Source: Asanoa ishikariensis (GTDB taxonomy: Bacteria; Actinomycetota; Actinomycetes; Mycobacteriales; Micromonosporaceae). Taken from it: DNA of 64,000 nucleotides. The translations under genes and the position numbers were made by a program. Below the pieces are notes generated by a model. That model made no database searches. It was not told the origin of the DNA and worked only from the letters and a program-made list of their open reading frames with translations. Numbering within the stretch: position 1 is the stretch's first letter; the number at the start of each line of letters is the position of its first letter. Of this stretch, positions 24,238 through 32,623 are shown piece by piece. The stretch covers positions 1-64,000 of the forward strand of contig NZ_FNQB01000005.1 in the NCBI RefSeq assembly GCF_900107455.1, in the 5' to 3' direction.

Positions 24238-25080
24238 ATGAAGGCAGCACGCCGATCCTCCGAGCGCGCCGGCAACCTCGTGGTGCACGCCCTGCTGATC
24301 GTGTTCGCGGTGTTGGCGATCGCGCCGATCCTGCTGATCGTCGTCAACTCGTTCAAGACGACGCCGGCCATCTTCGAGCATCCGTTCGCGCTGCCGACCG
24401 CGGACACGTTCAGCGCCGCCGGCTACGAGCGGGTCTTCCAGCGTGGGCACTTCGTCGACAACTACCGCAACAGCCTCGTCGTCACGGTGGGCAGCACGGT
24501 GGCGACGCTGGTGCTGGCGACGCTGGCCGCGTTCGCGCTCACCGAGTACAAGGTGCGGTTCGCGCCGCTCGTCGGTGGGTTCTTCGTGGCCGGCATCATG
24601 CTGCCGATCCGCCTGGGCACCGTGCCGATCCTCAAGACGATGATCTCGTGGGGCCTGATGGACACGCTGACGGCGTTGGTCCTGGTCTACACCGCGATGA
24701 GCCTGCCGCTGGCCGTGGCACTGCTGATGACGTACTTCCGGTCGGTGCCGCACGACCTCAAGGAAGCCGCGCGCATCGACGGCGCCGGCGAGCTGCGTAC
24801 CCTCTCGATCGTCCTGCCGATCGTGCGACCGGGCCTGGCCGCGGTCGCGTCGGTGACGATGCTGCCGATCTGGAACGACCTCTGGTTCCCGCTGATTCTC
24901 GCGCCCAGCCAGGAGAACCAGACGGTGACGCTCGGCGTGCAGCAGTTCGTCGGCCAGTTCCTCAACGACTACCCGGCGCTGCTCGGCGCGCTGACGCTCG
25001 GCGCCGTGCCGCTGGTGGTGCTGTTCGTGGTCTTCTCCCGGCAGTTCATCCAGGGTCTGAGCCAGGGCCTCGGCAAGTGA
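24238..25080 (+). CDS. ABC sugar transporter permease (MalG type)
   Basis: 280 residues, six membrane spans, and an EAA loop reading LKEAARIDGAGELRTLSIV. This is the second half of the membrane channel. The ATG at 24238 is chosen as the first start after the upstream stop with a conserved length. The gene ends 38 bp before the convergent gntR gene. Confidence 0.93.
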   Translation: MKAARRSSERAGNLVVHALLIVFAVLAIAPILLIVVNSFKTTPAIFEHPFALPTADTFSAAGYERVFQRGHFVDNYRNSLVVTVGSTVATLVLATLAAFALTEYKVRFAPLVGGFFVAGIMLPIRLGTVPILKTMISWGLMDTLTALVLVYTAMSLPLAVALLMTYFRSVPHDLKEAARIDGAGELRTLSIVLPIVRPGLAAVASVTMLPIWNDLWFPLILAPSQENQTVTLGVQQFVGQFLNDYPALLGALTLGAVPLVVLFVVFSRQFIQGLSQGLGK

Positions 25081-25118
25081 GCGAGCCAAGGCATCCGAAA
25101 ACGAGCGTTCGTTCAGTT

Positions 25119-25886
25119 TCAGCGAGGTCCCCACGCCGGCCGGGCCGGCGCGCTGCGCAGGAAGAAGGTCCGCAGGCGGTAGCGGTCGCCGCGGTAGCGC
25201 ACCACCGAGGAGAACAGCGGCCGGTCGGTCGGGCTGAACACGAGCTGGCGCATCACCAGCACCGGTTTGCCGATCTCGAGCTGGAGCTGCTCGGCGAGGT
25301 AGGCGTCGGCCTGCTGCGCCTCGACGGTCGCGTCGGCCTTGACCGGATCGAGGTTGGCGGCGGCAAGGTGGTCGTAGAGCGAACCGGTGCGGAAATCCAC
25401 ATCCGTGATGCCGGGTACGAACTCGGCCGGCACCTGCGTGAGGTCCAGCGCGATCGGCACGTCGTTGAGCAGCCGGACCCGTTCGAGTACGAACAGCGGC
25501 GTGCCCGGCGCGATCGAGAGGTGCTCGGCCTGGTCCAGGTCGGCCGCGACCACCTCCTGCCGCAGCACCGTGGAGCTCGGCGCCAGGCCCATCCGGCTGG
25601 CGGTCTCGCTGAACGACTCCAGGCTGTTCGGCCACTCGCGGGCGCTGGCGCTGGCCGCCACGTACCAGCCGCGGCCGTGCGAGGCGCTCAGCGCGCCCTC
25701 CTCGACGAGGGTGGTCAGCGCCTTGCGCAGCGTCACCCGGCTGATGCCGAGTCGCTCGCACAGCTCGCGCTCCGGGGGGAGCCGGCTGCCCGGTTTCAGC
25801 GCGCCCGTGCCGATCTGTTCTTTGATCAGGTTCACGGCCTGGATCCACAGGGGTTCCGGGTGGTCGGCGCGGATCGACGTGGACAT
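25119..25886 (-). CDS. GntR-family (HutC/FarR subfamily) regulator
   Basis: 255 residues. The N-terminal winged helix has KPGSRLPPERELCERLGISR, typical of GntR, and the C-terminal UTRA domain (ligand sensing) includes LFVLERVRLLNDVPIAL and the end segment FSSVVRYRGDRYRL. HutC-type regulators sense phosphorylated sugars or small acids. It lies between the importer and the catabolic genes and is divergent from the amine oxidase, so it most likely controls the whole island through TGGTA-type sites. Confidence 0.92.
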   Translation of the reverse strand: MSTSIRADHPEPLWIQAVNLIKEQIGTGALKPGSRLPPERELCERLGISRVTLRKALTTLVEEGALSASHGRGWYVAASASAREWPNSLESFSETASRMGLAPSSTVLRQEVVAADLDQAEHLSIAPGTPLFVLERVRLLNDVPIALDLTQVPAEFVPGITDVDFRTGSLYDHLAAANLDPVKADATVEAQQADAYLAEQLQLEIGKPVLVMRQLVFSPTDRPLFSSVVRYRGDRYRLRTFFLRSAPARPAWGPR

Positions 25887-26021
25887 CGCAGCCTCGGTCA
25901 CCTTCGCATCATCGCGGACGAGCACGGTTTGTGCAAACCACAGAAGACCAGAGGGTCCCTGCGGTCCGGCCATTTTCCAGGGTTTCGTCCGTGTCTCGGG
26001 AAAGCCTGAGTTGCCACCCTG

Positions 26022-26043
26022 TACCAACGAGGCGAAATTGGTA
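26022..26043. promoter_or_regulatory. Candidate GntR operator before the amine oxidase operon
   Basis: taccaa (26022-26027) and ttggta (26038-26043) form a perfect 6-bp inverted repeat with a 10-base spacer in the gap between gntR and the amine oxidase gene. The half-site resembles the sites at 21860-21923. Confidence 0.5.
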
Positions 26044-26090
26044 TTGTGTGGTCGACATTGGGTATCCCACTGGTCAGGGGAGGATTTGCC

Positions 26091-27977
26091 GTGGTTGAAC
26101 CATCGAGCGCGCTCGCACCGCTTCGAGCCGAGGAGATCTCGGCCGCGCGTGAGCTTCTTGTCCACAGTGGCCTGCTGACCGACACGACGCACGTGGCGTA
26201 CCTCGGGCTGGTCGAACCTGACAAGCGGCTCGATGGTGAGGCGGTGCCCCGGCGCTTTCGGGCGATGTTGATCGACATGGGCGACGGCACGTCGCACGAC
26301 GTGGTGGTCTGCCCGATCGAGGATCGGGTGGTCTCCTCGACCCGCATCGAACCCGCCCGCGACGGCCAGGTGCCGGTCGTGATGCTCGAGTTCGCGATGG
26401 TCGAGGAGATCGTGCACAAGGACCCGCGCTGGCTCGCCGCCATGCACCGCCGGGGCCTGACCGACCTGTCCGTCCTGCGGGTGCAGCCGCTGTCGGCCGG
26501 CGCGGCGATGACAGAGTCCGAGCGCGGCCGCCGCCTCCAGCGCACCTTCACGTTCCTGCAGAAGCACCCCCAGGACCTGCCGTGGGCGCACCCGGTCGAC
26601 GGCGTCGTCGCGTACGTCGACGTCATCGCCCGTGAGGTCGTCGACGTGGTCGACGCGGCGCTGCTCGCGGTCCCGCAGGAGGACGGCAACTTCCACCTGG
26701 CCGAGTTCAACGGCCCGACCCGCGAGGGCTTCCGGCCGATCGAGATCACGCAGCCACACGGGCCGAGCTTCACGATCGACGCGGACAACGTGCTCGAGTG
26801 GCTCGGCTGGAAGCTCCAGGTGTCCTTCGACTCCCGCGAAGGCCTCGTGCTGCGCGACATCTCGATCGCCGAGCGGCCGGTGCTCTACCGGGCGTCGATC
26901 GCCGAGATGGTCGTCCCGTACGCCGATCCGAGCCCACAGCGGTGGTTCCAGACGTTCTTCGACGGCGGCGAGTACCTGCTCGGCAACTTCGCCAACTCGC
27001 TGGAGCTCGGCTGCGACTGCGTCGGCGACATCACCTACCTCGACGTGGTCGTCGCCGACAACGCCGGCCAGCCCCGCACCATCCCGCAGGCCATCTGCAT
27101 CCACGAGGAGGACGCCGGCGTGCTCTGGAAGCACACCAGCAGCTTCACCGGCTCCAGCGACGTGCGGCGCAACCGCCGGCTCGTCGTCTCCTTCTTCGTG
27201 ACCGTCGGCAACTACGACTACGGCTTCTACTGGTACTTCTACCTCGACGGCACGATCGAGCTGGAGGTCAAGGCCACCGGTGTCGTGTTCACCTCGGGCC
27301 ACCCTGGTGGCGACTACGCCTACGCCACCGAGGTCGCGCCGGCGCTGGGCGCCCCGCACCACCAGCACCTCTTCAGCGCCCGCCTGGACTTCACCGTGGA
27401 CGGACCCGCGAACTATGTCGAGGAGGTCGACGCGGTCGCGGTGCCGCGTGGGCCGGAGAACCCGACCGGGACGGGCATCACCCAGCAGGTGACCCGGCTG
27501 CGCAGGGAGAGCGATGCTCCCCGGCTCGCGGACGGCAACCGCGGGCGGGTCTGGCGGATCGGCAACCCGTCGGTGCAGAACCGGCTCGGCCGCGACGTCG
27601 CGTACGTCCTGCACCCGCAGGGCCAGCCCGCGCTGCTCGCCGACGCCTCGTCGGATCTGTACGGCCGGGCCACGTTCGCGACCGGGCACCTGTGGGTCAC
27701 CGCGTACGACCCGGCCGAGCAGTATCCCGCGGGCGACTTCGTCAACCAGCACCCCGGCGGCGCCGGCATCCCCGCGTGGATCGCCGCCGATCGCGACGTC
27801 GACGGCACCGACATCGTCGTGTGGCACACCTTCGGGCTCACGCACTTCCCGCGGCCAGAGGACTGGCCGGTCATGCCGGTCGACACCACCGGCTTCGTCC
27901 TCAAGCCTGCCGGCTTCTTCGGCCGCAACCCGACGCTGGACGTGCCCGCCAGCGGCGGCAACCACTGCCACGCCTGA
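26091..27977 (+). CDS. Copper amine oxidase (phenylethylamine/tyramine oxidase type)
   Basis: 628 residues from the GTG at 26091, which has a ggggagg ribosome site; a frame extension to 26046 is not needed. The cofactor tyrosine is in GNYDYG (Tyr375, converted to topaquinone), the catalytic base in FFDGGEY (Asp291) and the copper ligands are His424, His426 (HHQHLF) and His585 (THFPRPEDWP). The spacings between these residues are the same as those I recall for the Arthrobacter globiformis enzyme. It oxidises a primary amine to an aldehyde with release of ammonia and hydrogen peroxide. An aldehyde dehydrogenase in the same operon would finish the job. No signal peptide is visible. Confidence 0.95.
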   Translation: MVEPSSALAPLRAEEISAARELLVHSGLLTDTTHVAYLGLVEPDKRLDGEAVPRRFRAMLIDMGDGTSHDVVVCPIEDRVVSSTRIEPARDGQVPVVMLEFAMVEEIVHKDPRWLAAMHRRGLTDLSVLRVQPLSAGAAMTESERGRRLQRTFTFLQKHPQDLPWAHPVDGVVAYVDVIAREVVDVVDAALLAVPQEDGNFHLAEFNGPTREGFRPIEITQPHGPSFTIDADNVLEWLGWKLQVSFDSREGLVLRDISIAERPVLYRASIAEMVVPYADPSPQRWFQTFFDGGEYLLGNFANSLELGCDCVGDITYLDVVVADNAGQPRTIPQAICIHEEDAGVLWKHTSSFTGSSDVRRNRRLVVSFFVTVGNYDYGFYWYFYLDGTIELEVKATGVVFTSGHPGGDYAYATEVAPALGAPHHQHLFSARLDFTVDGPANYVEEVDAVAVPRGPENPTGTGITQQVTRLRRESDAPRLADGNRGRVWRIGNPSVQNRLGRDVAYVLHPQGQPALLADASSDLYGRATFATGHLWVTAYDPAEQYPAGDFVNQHPGGAGIPAWIAADRDVDGTDIVVWHTFGLTHFPRPEDWPVMPVDTTGFVLKPAGFFGRNPTLDVPASGGNHCHA

Positions 27978-28006
27978 TCAGCCCTTCACAAGTACGGAGA
28001 ACGCTT

Positions 28007-29023
28007 ATGTCAACGCCGGAGGGTCACATCACCTTCGCCGCCGCCCGCGCGCAGCAGCACGACGTGCTCGAGGGCGCGTTGCGGCGGCTTGGCGCCGAGG
28101 TCGCGGCGCGGCAGGCCGATGGTTGGTTCCGCGGGCCCGGCCCGATCTTCGTCGCCATCGGTGCGAGCTTCGCCGCGGCCTGCGCGCCGACCTGGACCCT
28201 GCGCTCGCGGGGGATCCACTCGTGGCGGCTCAGTGCCGGCGACCACCCGTTGCCGTACCCGGCCAGCCGCCACCCGCTGCTCGCCGTGTCCCAGAGCGGC
28301 CGCAGCGCCGAGACGCTCGCGGTGCTGTCCTCGGTGGACGAACCGCTGCGGTACGCGGTGACCAACGCCGACCCGTCGCCCATCGGCGCCGCCGCGTCCC
28401 GGCACGTGTCGCTGGGGGACCTGCCGGACAGCTACGCGTCGACGATCGGCTACACCGCGACCGTCGCCGGGCTCGGCATGATCGCCGAGGCCTGGGACGG
28501 TGGGCGGGTCGACCCGGGGTGGGCACTGTTGCCAGAGCGGATCAGTGCTCTGGAAGCAGTGCTCGCCGAACGGGCCGACGATCTCGCAGCCACGTTCGCC
28601 GGCGCCCGGTCCGCGGACTTCGCCGGTGCCGGCCCGTCGGTCGGCTCGGCGGAAGCCGGTGCGTTGCTCTTCCGCGAGGTGGTGCGGCTGCCGGCGACCG
28701 CGATGAGCACGCGGCAGTACCTGCACGGCGCGATGGAGTCGGCCGGCGGCACCGCGCACGTGCTCATCGGCGGCGAGCGGGAGATCGCGGTCGCCCGCAC
28801 CCTGTCCGGCGCGGGGCACCCGACGATCCTGGTGACGACCGACGACGTGCCGGCGGCGCCGCTGCTTCAGGTGGTGCGGCTGCCCGCCGTGCCGCTGAAC
28901 CAGCGGGCGATCCTCGAGGCGATCGTGCTGCAGGTGCTCGTCGCCCGGGCGGCGGCACAGGCCGACATCGACATCGAGGAGTTCGTGTTCCACCACGACG
29001 ACACGAAGGTGCCGGTGCTGTGA
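28007..29023 (+). CDS. SIS-domain phosphosugar isomerase/deglycase-like protein
   Basis: 338 residues, 29 bp after the amine oxidase gene. It has two SIS (sugar isomerase) lobes; the first contains FVAIGASFAA and LLAVSQSGRSAETLAVL, the phosphosugar-binding pattern, and the second is more diverged. It matches in size the FrlB deglycase and the GlmS isomerase domain, without a glutaminase part. The likely reaction is on a sugar phosphate bearing nitrogen, either deamination/isomerisation of an amino-sugar phosphate or release of an amine from a fructosamine phosphate. Its stop overlaps the kinase start (GTGA). Confidence 0.85.
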   Translation: MSTPEGHITFAAARAQQHDVLEGALRRLGAEVAARQADGWFRGPGPIFVAIGASFAAACAPTWTLRSRGIHSWRLSAGDHPLPYPASRHPLLAVSQSGRSAETLAVLSSVDEPLRYAVTNADPSPIGAAASRHVSLGDLPDSYASTIGYTATVAGLGMIAEAWDGGRVDPGWALLPERISALEAVLAERADDLAATFAGARSADFAGAGPSVGSAEAGALLFREVVRLPATAMSTRQYLHGAMESAGGTAHVLIGGEREIAVARTLSGAGHPTILVTTDDVPAAPLLQVVRLPAVPLNQRAILEAIVLQVLVARAAAQADIDIEEFVFHHDDTKVPVL

Positions 29024-29922
29024 GCGTGGTGGTGGTCGGCCTCGACATCGGTGGGACGAAGACCCAGGTTCGGGTCGAGACCCTCGACGGTGCGCGGTTG
29101 GTGGACGCGGTCTCGCCCAGTGGGGACTGGGCGGCTTCGCCGGTGGCCGCCGCGGCCGACTGGATCGCGGCCGCCGTCGATCGGCACGTGCCGGCCGGTG
29201 CGGTCCTCGCCGCGATCGGTGCCGGCGCGCAGGGGTGTGACACCGAGGAGCACTGTGTCGCGCTGGGGCGGGCGTTGACGGCCGCCAGCGGGGTGCCTTC
29301 CACGGTCACCAACGACGCAGCGCTGCTCGTACCCGCTGCCGGACTGGTCAGTGGCATCGGCGTGATCGCCTGGACCGGTTCGATCGCCGTCGCCGTCCGC
29401 CCCGACGGGAGTCTCGGCTTCGCCGGTGGCTGGGGCTGGGTCCTCGGCGACGAGGGGAGTGCGCCGGCGCTCGTGCGGGAAGCGGTGCGGGCCGCGCTCA
29501 CCCGGCACGACGCGGGCGGGGTGCACGACGTACTGCTGCCGATGTTGCTCGAAGCCTTTGGGGTGTCGAGTGCGGCCGGGCTCGCGCGCACGGTCAACGA
29601 CAACACCGACCCGGCACACTGGGCGACCCGCGCGCCCGCCGTGTTCGCCGCGGCCTCGTCGGGTTCAGCGGATGCGCGTCAGGTGATCACCGACGGCGGG
29701 GCTGCGCTGGCCGCTCTCGTCGGCGTCCTGCTGTCGTCCGGCGCGGTCGGGGATGTCGTGGCCGCCGGCGGGGTCATCACGAGCCAGCCGTCGCTGTTCG
29801 AGGCGTTCCGGGGCACCCTCGCCCGCTCACACCCCGACCTGACCATCCATCTGTTGGACGCATCGCCGGTCGCGGGGGCCGTCGCCCTCGCCCGGCGCCA
29901 TCCCCTTCCTGAGGAGCTGTGA
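29020..29922 (+). CDS. BadF/NagK-type sugar kinase
   Basis: 300 residues starting at GTG, overlapping the SIS gene by 4 bp. The phosphate-binding loop GLDIGGTKTQVRVE opens the protein; TVTNDAALL, IGVIAWTGSIAVA and GGWGWVLGDEGSA correspond to the PHOS2 and adenosine-region motifs of the ASKHA fold in N-acetylglucosamine kinases. It should phosphorylate the imported sugar or sugar conjugate before the SIS protein acts on it. Sugar specificity cannot be read from sequence. Confidence 0.85.
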   Translation: MSVVVVGLDIGGTKTQVRVETLDGARLVDAVSPSGDWAASPVAAAADWIAAAVDRHVPAGAVLAAIGAGAQGCDTEEHCVALGRALTAASGVPSTVTNDAALLVPAAGLVSGIGVIAWTGSIAVAVRPDGSLGFAGGWGWVLGDEGSAPALVREAVRAALTRHDAGGVHDVLLPMLLEAFGVSSAAGLARTVNDNTDPAHWATRAPAVFAAASSGSADARQVITDGGAALAALVGVLLSSGAVGDVVAAGGVITSQPSLFEAFRGTLARSHPDLTIHLLDASPVAGAVALARRHPLPEEL

Positions 29923-31316
29923 TGTCCACCCTTACTTCCCTGGACAAGGCTTCGGGCGTCGCCCTCGGCACCGTCCCGGTCTCCGCGCCCGAAGACGTCG
30001 ATGCCGCGGTCTCGCGTGCCGCCGCGGCGCAGCCCGCATGGGCCGCGCTCACCTACGCCGAACGGGCCGCGGTGCTGCGCCGGGCCGCCGCGTCACTCGG
30101 TGACCGTGCCACGGCGATGCGCGAGCTCATCGTCCGGGAGACCGGCTCGATCTACGGGAAGGCCGACTACGAGATCGGCGCCGCGAGTGCTGAGCTGCTG
30201 GAGGCCGCCGCCCTGGCCGCCCGGCCGATCGGTGAGGTGCGGCCGTCCAACCACGCGGGCCGGTTCAGCCTGGCCGAGCGGGTGCCACTGGGCGTGGTCG
30301 CGGCCATCACGCCGTGGAACTTCCCGCTCGTGCTGGGCATGCGGGTCATCGCGCCGGCGCTGGCGCTGGGCAACGCGGTGGTCCTTAAGCCGTCGCCGGA
30401 GACACCGCTGTCCGGTGGCGCGTCCTTGGTCGAGCTGTTCTCGGAGGCCGGGCTGCCTGAGGGCGTGTTCCAGGTGGTGCAGGGCGGCGCTGACGTCGGT
30501 GAGCGCCTGGTCGCCCACCCGGCGACGGCGATGGTGCACTTCACCGGGTCGAGTGCGGTCGGGCGGTCGATCGCGGCCACGGCGGGTGGGCTGCTCAAGA
30601 AGGTGTCGCTGGAGTTGGGTGGCAACAACGCGCTCGTGGTGCTCGACGATGCCGACCTTGAGCAGGCCGCGATGATCGGCGCGTGGTCGAGCTTCCACTA
30701 CCAGGGGCAGACGTGCATCACCGCTGGACGGCACGTGGTGCACGCTGCTGTCGCCGACGCGTACGTGGCCGAGCTCTCGCGCCGTGCGGCCGCGATCGTG
30801 GTCGGTGACCCGTACACGGGGCAGGTGGGTCTGGGTCCGATGATCAACTCGCGGCAGCATGGCCGCGCCGCATCCATGCTCGCGGAGGCGGTCGCCGACG
30901 GCGCGACGGTGGTGACCGGCGGCGCGGACGACGCGCCGTTCTTCCGGCCGACGGTCGTCACGTCCGTTGCCACCGACATGCGGCTGTGGCGCGAGGAGAT
31001 CTTCGCCCCTATCGCCCCGGTGCTGGTGGTGGCCGACGAGGAGGAGGCGGTGCGGGTGGTCAACGACACGGAGTACGGCCTGGTGAACTCGGTCGTGACC
31101 GCCGACCTGCGACGTGGTCTGTCGGTCGCGCGCCGACTGCGCGGCGGCATGGCGCACGTGAACGACGCGACACCACAGGACGAGGCGCTGGCCCCGTTCG
31201 GCGGCATCGGCCTGTCGGGCCTGGGCGGCCGCTCAGGCGGCGACGACAACCTGGAGGAGTTCACCCAGCGGCGCTGGCTGACCACGACCGACCTGCCGGT
31301 CCACTACCCGTACTGA
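29922..31316 (+). CDS. NAD-dependent aldehyde dehydrogenase
   Basis: 464 residues; its ATG overlaps the kinase stop by one base (TGATG). The catalytic cysteine is in GQTCITAGR and the general-base glutamate in LELGGNN; the cofactor pocket has TPWNFPLVLG and FTGSSAVGRSI. It resembles benzaldehyde/vanillin or phenylacetaldehyde-type dehydrogenases. It most likely oxidises the aldehyde made by the amine oxidase three genes upstream to a carboxylic acid. It is the last gene of the operon, before a strong terminator. Confidence 0.93.
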   Translation: MSTLTSLDKASGVALGTVPVSAPEDVDAAVSRAAAAQPAWAALTYAERAAVLRRAAASLGDRATAMRELIVRETGSIYGKADYEIGAASAELLEAAALAARPIGEVRPSNHAGRFSLAERVPLGVVAAITPWNFPLVLGMRVIAPALALGNAVVLKPSPETPLSGGASLVELFSEAGLPEGVFQVVQGGADVGERLVAHPATAMVHFTGSSAVGRSIAATAGGLLKKVSLELGGNNALVVLDDADLEQAAMIGAWSSFHYQGQTCITAGRHVVHAAVADAYVAELSRRAAAIVVGDPYTGQVGLGPMINSRQHGRAASMLAEAVADGATVVTGGADDAPFFRPTVVTSVATDMRLWREEIFAPIAPVLVVADEEEAVRVVNDTEYGLVNSVVTADLRRGLSVARRLRGGMAHVNDATPQDEALAPFGGIGLSGLGGRSGGDDNLEEFTQRRWLTTTDLPVHYPY

Positions 31317-31325
31317 CGCACCGCG

Positions 31326-31375
31326 CCGCGTGCGGGCCTCCGCGGGGCGTTGACCCCGCGGAAGCCCGCACGCGG
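31326..31375. terminator. Strong bidirectional hairpin terminator
   Basis: Twenty-two-base arms (31326-31347 and 31354-31375) pair with one mismatch around a 6-base loop (cgttga). It lies between the convergent aldehyde dehydrogenase and DGPF genes and could serve both. Confidence 0.85.
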
Positions 31376-31384
31376 TCGGGAAAG

Positions 31385-31756
31385 TCATCGCCGGTCGGAC
31401 TGGCGGAGCATCTCGTCGACCCTGGGGTCGGCCCCGAGCTCCCGTACCTCCTGCGCGCAGCGGCAGGCGGCGGCGATCTTGGCGGCCCACTTCAGTGCCT
31501 CTTCGCGTGCGGCCACGTCGACGACCACGAACCCGCCGATGACCTCCTTGGTCTCCGGGTACGGGCCGTCGGCGACCAGCCCGTCCGTGCCCACGATGCT
31601 CGCCTGCTGCCTCTGCAGTCCGCCGCCGAACACGAACACACCGGCGTCCACCGCCTCCTGGACCGCGGCGTGCGCGGCGTCGCCCACTTCGGGGAGTTCC
31701 TCCTCGCTGATGTGGTCCATCGCGCCCTCGTTGAACGAGATCAGGTACCGCGCCAT
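31385..31756 (-). CDS. YciI/DGPF-domain protein
   Basis: 123 residues with the defining DGPYPETKEVIGGF segment of the YCII-related (PCG1/DGPF) family and an N-terminal MARYLISFNEG strand. These small dimeric proteins are common in actinobacteria, often beside sigma factors or regulators, and have no settled function. No such sigma factor is next to it here. Confidence 0.88.
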   Translation of the reverse strand: MARYLISFNEGAMDHISEEELPEVGDAAHAAVQEAVDAGVFVFGGGLQRQQASIVGTDGLVADGPYPETKEVIGGFVVVDVAAREEALKWAAKIAAACRCAQEVRELGADPRVDEMLRQSDRR

Positions 31757-31864
31757 CCCATGACTCCCTAGTCCCGGCGGCCTCGTTCCGGCTGCCTCTC
31801 GCTTGCTCTACGAACGACCAGCCCCGGATCCGACGCACGGCCGGAACAATTTTGCCGGCAGTGG

Positions 31865-32344
31865 CTACCACGGCCAATGCGTGGCCAGGCGGATCGGGTC
31901 GTCGCCTGGCGACACCACGAACGTGTGTTCGCCGTTGTCGTCGAACACCAGGAGCGGTCCTGCCCGGGCCGCCAGTGCCACCGCCGCGGCCAGCACCGCG
32001 GCACCGGAGGGCTTGCGGAACCCGATGTCGGTCACGGGCTGGCCCAGCTCCACCGGTTCGACGCCCAGGCTGATCTCGCCTAGGTCCAACCCGCCCAGCG
32101 ATGCGCAAGAGGCCGGGTCCGGGCAGACCGGAAGACCATGCCCGGCCGGGGACCACAGCGTGCCGTGGCAGCCGGCCTCCCCGAACGCGGACAGGATTTG
32201 CGCAACTGTCGGCAGCTCACGGGTCGCCGGCGGCTCCTCCGGCAGACCAAAGGACGATTCCGCGTCGGCCGCCCACTCGAGCCCGCCGTCCGCGGCCGCG
32301 AGGTGTAGGGGCGTCACCAGCAGGTGCCAACTCACAGCACGCAT
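31865..32344 (-). CDS. Hypothetical protein
   Basis: 159 residues from the ATG at 32344; the open frame extends to 32458 but the extra part has no start-site support. The predicted protein is acidic and starts MRAVSWHLLVTPLHLAA, with a C-terminal FDDNGEHTFVVSPGDD strand pair. No signal peptide, membrane span or known domain was recognised. It stands alone between the DGPF gene and the divergent MFS gene. Confidence 0.5.
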   Translation of the reverse strand: MRAVSWHLLVTPLHLAAADGGLEWAADAESSFGLPEEPPATRELPTVAQILSAFGEAGCHGTLWSPAGHGLPVCPDPASCASLGGLDLGEISLGVEPVELGQPVTDIGFRKPSGAAVLAAAVALAARAGPLLVFDDNGEHTFVVSPGDDPIRLATHWPW

Positions 32345-32623
32345 CGTGCCATCCCAGCCTCGGTGTTGGGCGTGCGTGCGCTGTGGGTCGGGTGCGGGCG
32401 CGCGACCACAGACGGGTGCGTTCGGCTCACTCCGGTGGGGTTGTGCGCCTTCGGCCACGCCGAAGCCCGCGTACCCACCGTTGAAGGAAGACGCCGCTTG
32501 GCGGTGCGCGATCGACTCCGGGTCACCGAGGCAGACGGAAGCGGGTAGCCACGCGTGGTCCTGGTGCGGAGGCGAGAACGTCTCGGATGAGCCGACGGGC
32601 GGCTACGCCGAGCCAGGATCGGC

